Assembly (NCBI RefSeq): GCF_014287585.1
Contig: NZ_JACOOJ010000008.1
Coordinates: 1-64,000 of the forward strand
DNA: 64,000 nucleotides
Direction: 5' to 3'
Origin: Parabacteroides hominis
GTDB lineage: Bacteria; Bacteroidota; Bacteroidia; Bacteroidales; Tannerellaceae
A program made the position numbers and the translations under genes. Below are positions 26,196 to 34,288 of this stretch, in pieces; positions within the stretch are counted from its first letter, which is position 1; each line of letters starts with the position of its first letter. The notes below the pieces were generated by a model, which worked only from the letters and a program-made list of their open reading frames with translations, ran no database searches and had not been told where the DNA came from.

Positions 26196-28295
26196 TTACT
26201 TAAACGATTTTTCATTATATTCAAAAGAGAGTGTGAAGTTATCTACGAACAAAACACTTCCAATACCCATTTTACCAATGACTTTTGTACCACTAAATAC
26301 ACCTCCATATTTACTGGAAGTCGCTACAATCGCCATAGTTGCCGGAATAGATACTTTATCTGTATATTTTATATCGATCTCAAACTTTTTATATTCTTCG
26401 ACCTTTTTCTTTTCATTAAATCGCCCATAACCGATTTGCTTTCCAGACGAATCCTTCAGCCAAATATAAATATCAGCAATATCTTTGGTCATATCCTTGT
26501 CTTCATCATCTGTATAAGAACCATACGTTGCATCAGCCGGATCATACTTATAATATCCAGTTAATTTTGTTGGACGCCCCTTGTAAGATTTTCCAAATGA
26601 AGGGCTACTGGCCGGATTAGACATATTGATATTAAAAGACCCAACAAACAAATTACCCGCCGCAGTCCCCGCAAGCATTACATCACCCAATGATTCCATC
26701 CTGACTGCTTTCGCCCCATGCTGACAATCGTCTACCTGAGTTGTATTCGGACTTTTACCTGCCGTTTTCACACCCTTATTACCTGTCGCCCAAAAACCAC
26801 TTTCACCTTCCTTGTTTGGATAAATATCCTTCCAATCTTCAAAATCCAAATTTGGGACAAATGGTTCATCCGTTGTTTCAAAACTTCCTGTTGTCGGAGT
26901 TTCCACATCAACAATGACAGAATAAGTATAAGATGTATTCTTATCTAAATCAGGAATCAGGCATTCAACCTGATAATCCCCGTCTTCATTCACAAATACC
27001 GTACTTGGATCTATATTAATAGTCTGTTCACTTCCATCACCACTATATGTCACACTGATATTTTCCTTTGATCCTGCCGTTATAGTTAGGAATGCAAAGC
27101 GGGACCAAGGATTTGCCTCTACCAAAACAGCTACATTCGGACGAACTTCTATCGAAATCGTATCCTCCACTTGCTGTCCCAACAAATCACGAGCAAGGAC
27201 AATTATAGAATGTGTTGTTTTCTTACCTTCTAATAATGGTATACTATTTAATAAATTGCTGAAATTTATTTCTTTATCCGTACCACCACTTATATCAGTA
27301 GGCATTGCAATCCCAATCTGTTCCAAGCTCGATCTGATAGCCGGATCCATATTCCCTAAGTCAATATATTCCGGTAATCCTTTCTCTTCATTGAAGTAAT
27401 GAGATGAAAACTTCAATGCCAATAATTGTAATCCGACTTTAGAAGATATATTAACTGCCAACGTAGCATCTCCCGGATTTGATTGTTTTATGCTCAGAAT
27501 CTTTTGGGGTTCTATTGCGATCTTCGGCACATTCCGTCCGTAATCATCCGTAAAGACCGGGACATTCAATGTGCACTCTATATCGTTAGTTTCTTCGTCG
27601 ACTGTAATATCAAAATCTCCACCTGCTTCAGGATCATCGGGTTCTTCTCCGACTGAGAAAGTCAAACGATAATGTTCGCGGGCTTTTGTATCCGGTATCT
27701 CCTTTACTATTTTATAAGCAGTACCATCATTATTAATGAGATTAAGTGTCACATTCAATTTTCCGGGTGTAAAATAGCCCGCACGTTTTTCATCCTCTTC
27801 AAAGGTCAGTTCACCACTGGCATTACTGATCGTAGCTTGATATCCTGTAAAAAACTTTTTCAGCATATCCGAGTAATTGACTGTCACCTTGACATTTGCC
27901 AATGTACAGACTACTTCCGATTCCTTTATCGTATATTTCACTACATCTATCGTATCTATCCCGAAATAGAAAGGCTTGTCGAAAGCAGCCTTGCCCGAAT
28001 GCGGCGAACCTGCTTTTACATGATATTTCCCCACAGCCAGAGTAATCTTTTCATTCCCCAGATCCGTTTTATAGTTTTCGAAATACTTTACAGTATCTCC
28101 GGTAGCCGCTTTACAAATAGCAATACTCATCTGCAAACTATCGCTTTCAACAGCTTTTGTCACCAATGAATAATCCATTGACGGATTTACGCATAGATAG
28201 CCCGTTTCAATCATGTTCTCTTTTTCTTCACAAGAAGCAAGAACTATCAACATCAAAAACAGATAATATATATATGATTTCATACTTACACTCAC
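26196..28295 (-). CDS. DUF4493 + PCMD lipoprotein (operon A, gene 4)
   Basis: 699 residues; lipobox VLASC, mature start CEEKENM. DUF4493 at ~25-220 (TKAVESDSLQMSIAI, LAVGKYHVKAG, FDKPFYFGIDT), a middle beta-region, then an FNIII-like segment and a C-terminal PCMD-type domain with the variant end SSKYGGVFSG...LFVDNFTLSFEY. Its start overlaps the gene 3 stop by 4 bp (ATGA), so translation is coupled. Shorter than its counterpart (750 aa), mainly in the middle region. Confidence 0.8.
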   Translation of the reverse strand: MSVSMKSYIYYLFLMLIVLASCEEKENMIETGYLCVNPSMDYSLVTKAVESDSLQMSIAICKAATGDTVKYFENYKTDLGNEKITLAVGKYHVKAGSPHSGKAAFDKPFYFGIDTIDVVKYTIKESEVVCTLANVKVTVNYSDMLKKFFTGYQATISNASGELTFEEDEKRAGYFTPGKLNVTLNLINNDGTAYKIVKEIPDTKAREHYRLTFSVGEEPDDPEAGGDFDITVDEETNDIECTLNVPVFTDDYGRNVPKIAIEPQKILSIKQSNPGDATLAVNISSKVGLQLLALKFSSHYFNEEKGLPEYIDLGNMDPAIRSSLEQIGIAMPTDISGGTDKEINFSNLLNSIPLLEGKKTTHSIIVLARDLLGQQVEDTISIEVRPNVAVLVEANPWSRFAFLTITAGSKENISVTYSGDGSEQTINIDPSTVFVNEDGDYQVECLIPDLDKNTSYTYSVIVDVETPTTGSFETTDEPFVPNLDFEDWKDIYPNKEGESGFWATGNKGVKTAGKSPNTTQVDDCQHGAKAVRMESLGDVMLAGTAAGNLFVGSFNINMSNPASSPSFGKSYKGRPTKLTGYYKYDPADATYGSYTDDEDKDMTKDIADIYIWLKDSSGKQIGYGRFNEKKKVEEYKKFEIDIKYTDKVSIPATMAIVATSSKYGGVFSGTKVIGKMGIGSVLFVDNFTLSFEYNEKSFK

Positions 28296-29545
28296 TTGAT
28301 TATAACAGTCAATGTTTTAGACAAACTATTGCCCTCTCCTTCCGTAATGGTAACTTCAAACTTATATGTGCCCGGACCACCCATCATTCCCATAAACCCT
28401 GTTACGTCCAATGCATATTCGGTATCACCGGCTGCCGGGCGCACTAATCCCACACCATCCAATATCTCTTTAATCGCATCCGTAGGAGTTACCAGATCGA
28501 ATGGATTCTCCTTGCCTAATATGGCTTCCAATTCAGGAGCAATAATTTTCACCAATACTTTTGACAATCCGGCTTTAGCCTTTATAACGACTTTAACAGG
28601 GACACTACCGTCAGAAGCTTCCGCCTCTGTCATTTCAACAGGAGAATCAAGTCCATTACCAGTAACCGTAATTGCGTTATCATCTCCCGGCTCTTCCTCT
28701 CCTTCATCCGGATCGGGAGGTAAAGCGGGAGCTTCGATATCGATAACGGTATCCCGGTCGTGCATGGTGATATCGACAGTAATACCCGGTTTCAAGATTT
28801 GGTCTATAACAGAATCTACACTCATATCAATGCCTAAAACAACATTATATAAGGCATTCGGTTGAGCTTTCTCTATTTTGTGTTTGGATATGACATCCAA
28901 ACCTTTGACAGTTGTTGCATTAACGGTTAATCGAATATTATCATTGGAACGAAAATAAGCCACACGCTGTTCTTTTTTATCTAAGGTGAGAGCACCAAGC
29001 CCATTCGTAACGATTGCGGCATAGTCATCTTTGAATACTTTCAGAAAATCCTCCGTATAATCGATATTTACTTTTGCATTTTGAAGGCTGCAATCCGTCT
29101 TGATCGAACTGACAACTCCCGGCTCTATCCGGCAAACCGTATCACCTACAAAATAAGGAGCATCAAAAGCCGCTTCATATAGTTTTCCCCATGTAGCCCG
29201 GACCGTGTACAAACCTTCCTTCAATAATAGTTCATCTGCATTCTGATACTCACGATAGGAATCAAAACTACGGACAACCGTACCTGTCGAATCGATGATC
29301 TCGATGCTGAAATCGTTCACATCAACGGTTGCCGCTACATCAGCTTTCGCTTTTGTCTCCTGCGTATCTGTTTCCGGATTCAGATTCAATTTAAGATCCA
29401 AAACGCCGGTAACAGCAGGGTCAACCGGTTCCTCTCCCGGATTTACGGGTTTCAATCCTCCGGTAAGTTCCTTTTTCATTTCGCAAGAAGTAAATCCTGC
29501 TAAAAGTGAAAACAAAATAATGATTGTATATGCCGCTACTCTCAT
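28292..29545 (-). CDS. DUF4493 lipoprotein (operon A, gene 3)
   Basis: 417 residues; lipobox GFTSC, mature start CEMKKE. DUF4493 at ~50-245 (DVNDFSIEIIDSTGTVVRSF, LLKEGLYTVRATWG, FDAPYFVGDT). A short acidic linker (PDPDEGEEEPGDD) replaces the repeat-encoded one of the operon B copy. The C-terminal beta domain is conserved between copies, down to the LTVIIK end. It overlaps both neighbours by 4 bp. Confidence 0.8.
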   Translation of the reverse strand: MRVAAYTIIILFSLLAGFTSCEMKKELTGGLKPVNPGEEPVDPAVTGVLDLKLNLNPETDTQETKAKADVAATVDVNDFSIEIIDSTGTVVRSFDSYREYQNADELLLKEGLYTVRATWGKLYEAAFDAPYFVGDTVCRIEPGVVSSIKTDCSLQNAKVNIDYTEDFLKVFKDDYAAIVTNGLGALTLDKKEQRVAYFRSNDNIRLTVNATTVKGLDVISKHKIEKAQPNALYNVVLGIDMSVDSVIDQILKPGITVDITMHDRDTVIDIEAPALPPDPDEGEEEPGDDNAITVTGNGLDSPVEMTEAEASDGSVPVKVVIKAKAGLSKVLVKIIAPELEAILGKENPFDLVTPTDAIKEILDGVGLVRPAAGDTEYALDVTGFMGMMGGPGTYKFEVTITEGEGNSLSKTLTVIIK

Positions 29546-30270
29546 ATTATTTGTACTGATTTTACTGTAGGCGTTTCTTTGTAGGCATCCAATGTCACAA
29601 TTAAATGATCTCCTGCTTTTAGTTTCTGTTCTACCCCATTTTCCAGATGTTTCAGATCACCTGCAAAATCTATACGTGTTCCAAACTCTTTTGCAGTGCC
29701 CGTCACATGCACTGTAAATAATTGGCTAACGGCAAAAAAGCCGGAACGTGTTTCTTGCTTTGTAAAAAGCAGCTCCGCTTTACTATTAGTTACCGTCACT
29801 TTAAAATCCGGATTGATCATACTGAGAAAAGCATCCGTGTATTTCAATGATACTTTAATACTTTGATGCGTACAATGCAGTTTCACTTCGGTAACGGTGT
29901 TTTCTTCAATTACGAATTTCTTTTGCCCGCGGTAACAGGGGCTATCAAAAGCTGCCTCCGAAAGATCCCCGGAAAAGGCTTCAGCGGTATAGGTTCCGAC
30001 AGGTAATAATAAGGGTAACCCTTCTTTTTTCAATTCGGCAAAAGTGTCAAAATTCTGCTTTATCGGCAGCCCACTGACATCTTTGATTACAATATGGAAG
30101 GTATCGACATCTACGGTAGATGTCGATTTCATTATGACAGGAATGTCAGTTCCGCTCTTGGTGTCCATGAGGAGGGAGAGGGAGCCACGGCCTTCGGATG
30201 ACTCAAAATCTTTCTGACAAGAAGATAAAAATATTGTACTAAAAACAAATATATAATAAATGATATTCAT
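29542..30270 (-). CDS. Small DUF4493 lipoprotein (operon A, gene 2)
   Basis: 242 residues: signal peptide, lipobox LSSC, mature start CQKDFES, then a single DUF4493 domain (KSTSTVDVDTFHIVIKD, LLPVGTYTAEAFSG, FDSPCYRGQKK, THQSIKVSLKYTDAF). Counterpart of 20191-20943. Starts 3 bp after gene 1 and overlaps gene 3 by 4 bp. Possible minor subunit; function unknown. Confidence 0.8.
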   Translation of the reverse strand: MNIIYYIFVFSTIFLSSCQKDFESSEGRGSLSLLMDTKSGTDIPVIMKSTSTVDVDTFHIVIKDVSGLPIKQNFDTFAELKKEGLPLLLPVGTYTAEAFSGDLSEAAFDSPCYRGQKKFVIEENTVTEVKLHCTHQSIKVSLKYTDAFLSMINPDFKVTVTNSKAELLFTKQETRSGFFAVSQLFTVHVTGTAKEFGTRIDFAGDLKHLENGVEQKLKAGDHLIVTLDAYKETPTVKSVQII

Positions 30271-30273
30271 ATA

Positions 30274-32910
30274 CTATTCGTAAATTAATGATACATTATC
30301 AATAAATAATCTATTTCCTACATGTTCTGAACTGCGAGATATAGATGCTGTATCAACTTCTTCTTTTGTATTATCACCAGATATAAAAATGATACTTATA
30401 CTTGTTGCTTTAAGAAAAAAAGAATAGTCTATATACAGCTTCTTTGATATATAAGAACTTTGAGCATCTCCACTAAAAATCTTTTCTCCAATCAATGTTT
30501 CATTATTTTTTAATATTATTTTCGCTATAAATTGATGTGTACCCTTTGGAATATATTTATAGTCAAAAGAAATAGCAGTGGGACGAGAAAAAAATGTATA
30601 TCCATATTGGTAATCCAATCCTGAAACCTTTCCTAAAAACAATTGTCCAGGTGTAATATTTTTGATTGTAGAAATTGGAGCAGCAGCTGTCGTACCTTCT
30701 CCCCAACCTAAAGTTCTAATCTCTGCGGCATATACACCTGAAGATGCCTCTGTAGATTGAATTGTTCCGGAATTTGATTCATAAGCACAATATACATTAT
30801 CCTGACTCGTTATGTTATTCAAAGTACACCAACCTTCTGTAGCTTCATCTTTGTTATTACGAGGATACCAATGTTTCCAAAAAGGACCTTTACCTCCCAA
30901 AGCAGCAAGCCCAGTTGCTTTCGGACCATCCACATAACTCCACTCTTCAAGATCCAACATCTTTTCCGACAAATACACCTCTTTTTCCGTCGTAAACGTC
31001 ACCTCCCCCGAAACATGATTCCCATACTTCGCCCGCACTCTATACTGGGTTTCCGGCTTTAGTCCGGTTACAACAGCAGATGCGACATCATCTTTTATCG
31101 AGACTTCACCATCCATCCTGTCTTTTGCAATATCTTTCCATTGTCCATCTTCATATAACTGGAATAACAATTTATCGGCACTACCCGTTTTGGTTGTAGC
31201 CCTTAACACAGCGCGTTTAGCAAAAGCATCTCCATTTACCTCCGTATCTCCGTTCATTGACATTTCAAACTTAGGAGGAACCAAGTCTACAATAAATGTT
31301 TTTACATCTTCATAAGTCGTCCCTTCAAATTCCGTACGGGCAGTAAGTTCATATTCATATCGTTTGACATTATCATCATCTAATGTCAGAGCAGAAATCG
31401 CCTCTTTAAAATTCACAAAAGGAATAGAAGCACTTAAATCATATTTCACTCCATCAATAGAAGTTCCAGTTGTCAAATCATATTCCCGCATCGTTCCGGT
31501 TGCATCCGTAATCTTTAACAGGCAGGCTGAAAGTTCCTTACTTGATTGGATTGTCGCATTAAATTCAGGATCATTCTTCACACCATCATTATAAACAATT
31601 CCACCTTCTGTCACACGAATAATATCCGAACTGATAAAACCATCCGACAATAAAATTTTCGGGGCTACATCCGGTATCATCTTCACACTCAATGTCAGAG
31701 GGTTACTCACATGGGGGTTAACCAATGAATCTGTTACAATAAGCTGATAATTATAGACCTTCACCTCCGTTTTACCTGCTTCTATACGGGGAAGTTTTTC
31801 TATAACAGGAACAAAATCTAACAGCACCTGCTTTTTATGCCAAATATCAGGGAGATTAAAACCTTTACCAGTTAAAACGCCTTTATCCACATCATTCAGA
31901 TGGGCAAGATCGTATTCCATCGGTTTTCCGTCATCCTCCCAAATAGATAACTTACAGTTTTCGATCGTCCCCGGAACATACATCTTGACATTCGCTTCCG
32001 TCACCTTATCCTTATTTCCCAAAACGATCGGATCTTCGTGTGCAAAACCATGAGATTCAAGCAAGGCTGCATCAACAGGCAGCATGTAATCCGGGATATA
32101 AATGTAAACAGGTTTTTCTTCCGTCTCATCATTAATCGTAATCTTCACCGTCAACCCCTGATCCGGACGTGTGTTCGGTGTAGAATTGAATGTCAGCCTC
32201 ACATTATCCTTCGGCTTCACGGAAGGGATATTAACTGAATACTGCTTTACTTCACCGGTATCGGGCTTTACAGTCAGAATACCTTTCAAGTCCTCCCCGC
32301 CTGCATCCACCTGGAACCATCCGGGACGGACTTCATCCTGCACAAACTCAAGAGGTTCAGTAGTATGGGAAGTCTTAATCGAAAGCGTATAAGTCGGATA
32401 AACGACTTTAAAACTATCCGTATAAGCAACCGTCACCCTCGCATTGGCCAACGAGCAGGTTACATCCAGCTTTGTCGTCATATTTTCCTTAATTATGAAA
32501 TCGGAGACACCCTCGAAGCGGGGAGCTTCGAAAGCAGCCGGTTTCAACTCACCCATAGAAGCGCGAATTTTATAATTACCACGTTCCAACTCTACCTGGT
32601 CAGGCATATCTTCATAATGCTCGAACGATGAAACTACAGTTTCTTCTTCTCCTTGCAGTATTTCTATTTGATATAAATCAGTATTGAGAAAAGGCTCTAA
32701 ATCGGGTAAGACAGCTTTTGTTATTTCCTGATTGCCCTGAATGCCTGTAGTATCAGCAGAAAGTCCAAACTGCAATAAACCCGGATGTTCGAAAGCACCG
32801 ACTTTATCAGAATCACATGAAAATATTAATATTGACAGAACGAGTACACTCCACACCAGAAATATCATTTTCTTTGCGGAGTATATCTTATAAAGATTTT
32901 TATCCTCCAT
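30274..32910 (-). CDS. Large DUF4493 + PCMD-type lipoprotein (operon A, gene 1)
   Basis: 878 residues; first gene of the upstream operon. Lipobox LIFSC, mature start CDSDKVG. DUF4493 at ~40-245 (LNTDLYQIEILQGEE, ERGNYKIRASMGE, FEAPRFEGVSD), a string of Ig-like segments, an FNIII-like motif (KPETQYRVRAKYG) and a PCMD-like C-terminus ending RLFIDNVSLIYE. The closing ~250 residues are markedly AT-rich at DNA level compared with the rest. Counterpart of 20947-23538. Confidence 0.8.
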   Translation of the reverse strand: MEDKNLYKIYSAKKMIFLVWSVLVLSILIFSCDSDKVGAFEHPGLLQFGLSADTTGIQGNQEITKAVLPDLEPFLNTDLYQIEILQGEEETVVSSFEHYEDMPDQVELERGNYKIRASMGELKPAAFEAPRFEGVSDFIIKENMTTKLDVTCSLANARVTVAYTDSFKVVYPTYTLSIKTSHTTEPLEFVQDEVRPGWFQVDAGGEDLKGILTVKPDTGEVKQYSVNIPSVKPKDNVRLTFNSTPNTRPDQGLTVKITINDETEEKPVYIYIPDYMLPVDAALLESHGFAHEDPIVLGNKDKVTEANVKMYVPGTIENCKLSIWEDDGKPMEYDLAHLNDVDKGVLTGKGFNLPDIWHKKQVLLDFVPVIEKLPRIEAGKTEVKVYNYQLIVTDSLVNPHVSNPLTLSVKMIPDVAPKILLSDGFISSDIIRVTEGGIVYNDGVKNDPEFNATIQSSKELSACLLKITDATGTMREYDLTTGTSIDGVKYDLSASIPFVNFKEAISALTLDDDNVKRYEYELTARTEFEGTTYEDVKTFIVDLVPPKFEMSMNGDTEVNGDAFAKRAVLRATTKTGSADKLLFQLYEDGQWKDIAKDRMDGEVSIKDDVASAVVTGLKPETQYRVRAKYGNHVSGEVTFTTEKEVYLSEKMLDLEEWSYVDGPKATGLAALGGKGPFWKHWYPRNNKDEATEGWCTLNNITSQDNVYCAYESNSGTIQSTEASSGVYAAEIRTLGWGEGTTAAAPISTIKNITPGQLFLGKVSGLDYQYGYTFFSRPTAISFDYKYIPKGTHQFIAKIILKNNETLIGEKIFSGDAQSSYISKKLYIDYSFFLKATSISIIFISGDNTKEEVDTASISRSSEHVGNRLFIDNVSLIYE

Positions 32911-32957
32911 ATGCAGTCATCAGACTTAATAATACACCCTATACTATAAAATCGGTG

Positions 32958-32989
32958 CAAATTAACGACAACTCACAAATCTTCACAAG
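32958..32989 (-). promoter_or_regulatory. Operon A promoter
   Basis: Minus strand: -33 CTTG (plus 32986-32989), 20-bp spacer, -7 TTAATTTG (plus 32958-32965). Same geometry and flanking sequence as the operon B promoter, including the GAMCTTGTGA context. Confidence 0.6.
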
Positions 32990-33007
32990 GTCTATTCATT
33001 CGATTAT

Positions 33008-33091
33008 GTGTCCTATTTTTTATACTTTAGAAGGAAATACAAAGTAAAACTAACTGATTAATCGCACTAACAATCAAATTCGTGTCCTATT
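33008..33091 (-). promoter_or_regulatory. Putative operator repeats of operon A
   Basis: AATAGGACAC occurs twice on the minus strand (plus 33008-33017 and 33082-33091), between operon A and the divergent AraC-family gene. The copy nearer the promoter is at the same position relative to the -33 box as AAAAGAACAC of operon B. Confidence 0.45.
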
Positions 33092-33127
33092 TCTCAAAAT
33101 TCAAATCGTTTTTTCATAAAATCCACC

Positions 33128-33135
33128 TATCTTTG
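33128..33135 (+). promoter_or_regulatory. -7 box of the AraC-family gene
   Basis: Perfect TATCTTTG, 23 bp before the ATG at 33159; it gives a leader of about 18 nt. Confidence 0.6.
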
Positions 33136-33158
33136 TAAAAGAGATAAAAAGATACAAT

Positions 33159-34007
33159 ATGGAAAACGACATTCCCAAAATAGACCTTCCCGAAGATTGG
33201 ATCATCGGGAGCCTTTCGGCGGAAGATATTGGTTTGTTGAGCCTGTATGCCAACTATCCGTGCAGGTTGAAGGCGGAGATATTCGTGCTTTGCATGCAAG
33301 GGGAAGTCGAGGCTTCCATAAATCTGACGCGCTATCAGGTGAAGCCGGGCAGTTTTATCACGATCCTGCCGGGCACGATTTTACAGATTCATAAGGTAGA
33401 GGGAGATTTACAGATCTACTTTATGGGGTTTTCGTCCGAGTTCACCAACCATGCCAATATAGGCAAGTCAGCGATGGACATGCTCTATGTCGTAAAAGAC
33501 TGCCCGATCGTCGAGCTAAAAGAACAGCCCGCCCAACTGCTCGAAGACTATTTCTCGTTGCTTGTCAAGACATACGGGTTCTGCGGTCCGAAGCTGAACA
33601 AAGATATCCTGAACCACCTGCTTTCAGGTGTGCTTCTCGGAGTGGGGGCCATGTACAGAGACAAGACATTGAACAAAACGAATATTTCCAAAGCGGAACA
33701 AATAAGCAAGAACTTCGGGCAATTAGTTATGAAAAACTACACCACGCAACGTTCCGTTGCGTGGTATGCCAAGAAACTCGGCATAACTCCGGCGCATCTC
33801 AGCACGATCGTCAAGCAGACGACCGACAAGACTTGCGTCGAGATTATCACTTCGATGGTAATCATGGATGCCAAGACACAATTGAAATCGACAAATCTGA
33901 GCATCCACGATATCGCCTATTCCCTGAACTTCACGAATATGTCTTTCTTCGGCAAATATTTCAAACGGCATGTGGGGATGGGGCCATTGGAATACCGGAA
34001 CAGCTAA
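33159..34007 (+). CDS. AraC-family transcription regulator
   Basis: 282 residues. The N-terminal ~150 residues form a cupin-like sensing domain (INLTRYQVKPGSFITILPGTI). The C-terminal ~95 residues carry the two-HTH AraC domain: RSVAWYAKKLGITPAHLSTIVKQ, then LSIHDIAYSLNFTNMSFFGKYFKRHVGMGPLEYR. Divergent to operon A with operator-like repeats between them, and repeats of the same kind before operon B, so it may control both. This is inferred from position. Confidence 0.85.
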   Translation: MENDIPKIDLPEDWIIGSLSAEDIGLLSLYANYPCRLKAEIFVLCMQGEVEASINLTRYQVKPGSFITILPGTILQIHKVEGDLQIYFMGFSSEFTNHANIGKSAMDMLYVVKDCPIVELKEQPAQLLEDYFSLLVKTYGFCGPKLNKDILNHLLSGVLLGVGAMYRDKTLNKTNISKAEQISKNFGQLVMKNYTTQRSVAWYAKKLGITPAHLSTIVKQTTDKTCVEIITSMVIMDAKTQLKSTNLSIHDIAYSLNFTNMSFFGKYFKRHVGMGPLEYRNS

Positions 34008-34055
34008 AGAAAAAGTGACAGGCGGAAAAGGCGCTCCGGGCAGCCGAAGGTGAAG

Positions 34056-34148
34056 CTACTTGCCTCTTTTCTCTTCAACTTTGAAATAGATGAAGCCAAC
34101 AAGGGCAATAACAAATATACAAAAGCAAACAAAAACCATATTACTCAT
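34056..34148 (-). CDS. 30-aa single-span membrane protein with strong Shine-Dalgarno
   Basis: A short frame preceded by AGGAGG seven bases before the ATG, which is rare in this phylum and argues for real translation. The product starts MSNMVFVCFCIFVIALVGFI (one hydrophobic helix) and ends in a charged tail (KVEEKRGK). It lies between the AraC-family gene and the yifB-like gene with no other features. No function can be assigned. Confidence 0.5.
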   Translation of the reverse strand: MSNMVFVCFCIFVIALVGFIYFKVEEKRGK

Positions 34149-34288
34149 ATTCAATCCTCCTATTTCTTTTTATGTGACTTCTTTATCTGTTTAACAGATG
34201 AAACATCCCTCAGCCACTTTCCAAACTCTTTTCTCATAGCAAATATAGGTATTATTTTAATTGGCAATCAGATTCATCCGTTTTATTT

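Noticed and set aside
14138-32910. Polysaccharide utilization locus
   Set aside because: No SusC-like TonB receptor, SusD-like lipoprotein or glycosidase is present; the PCMD name alone does not make it a PUL.
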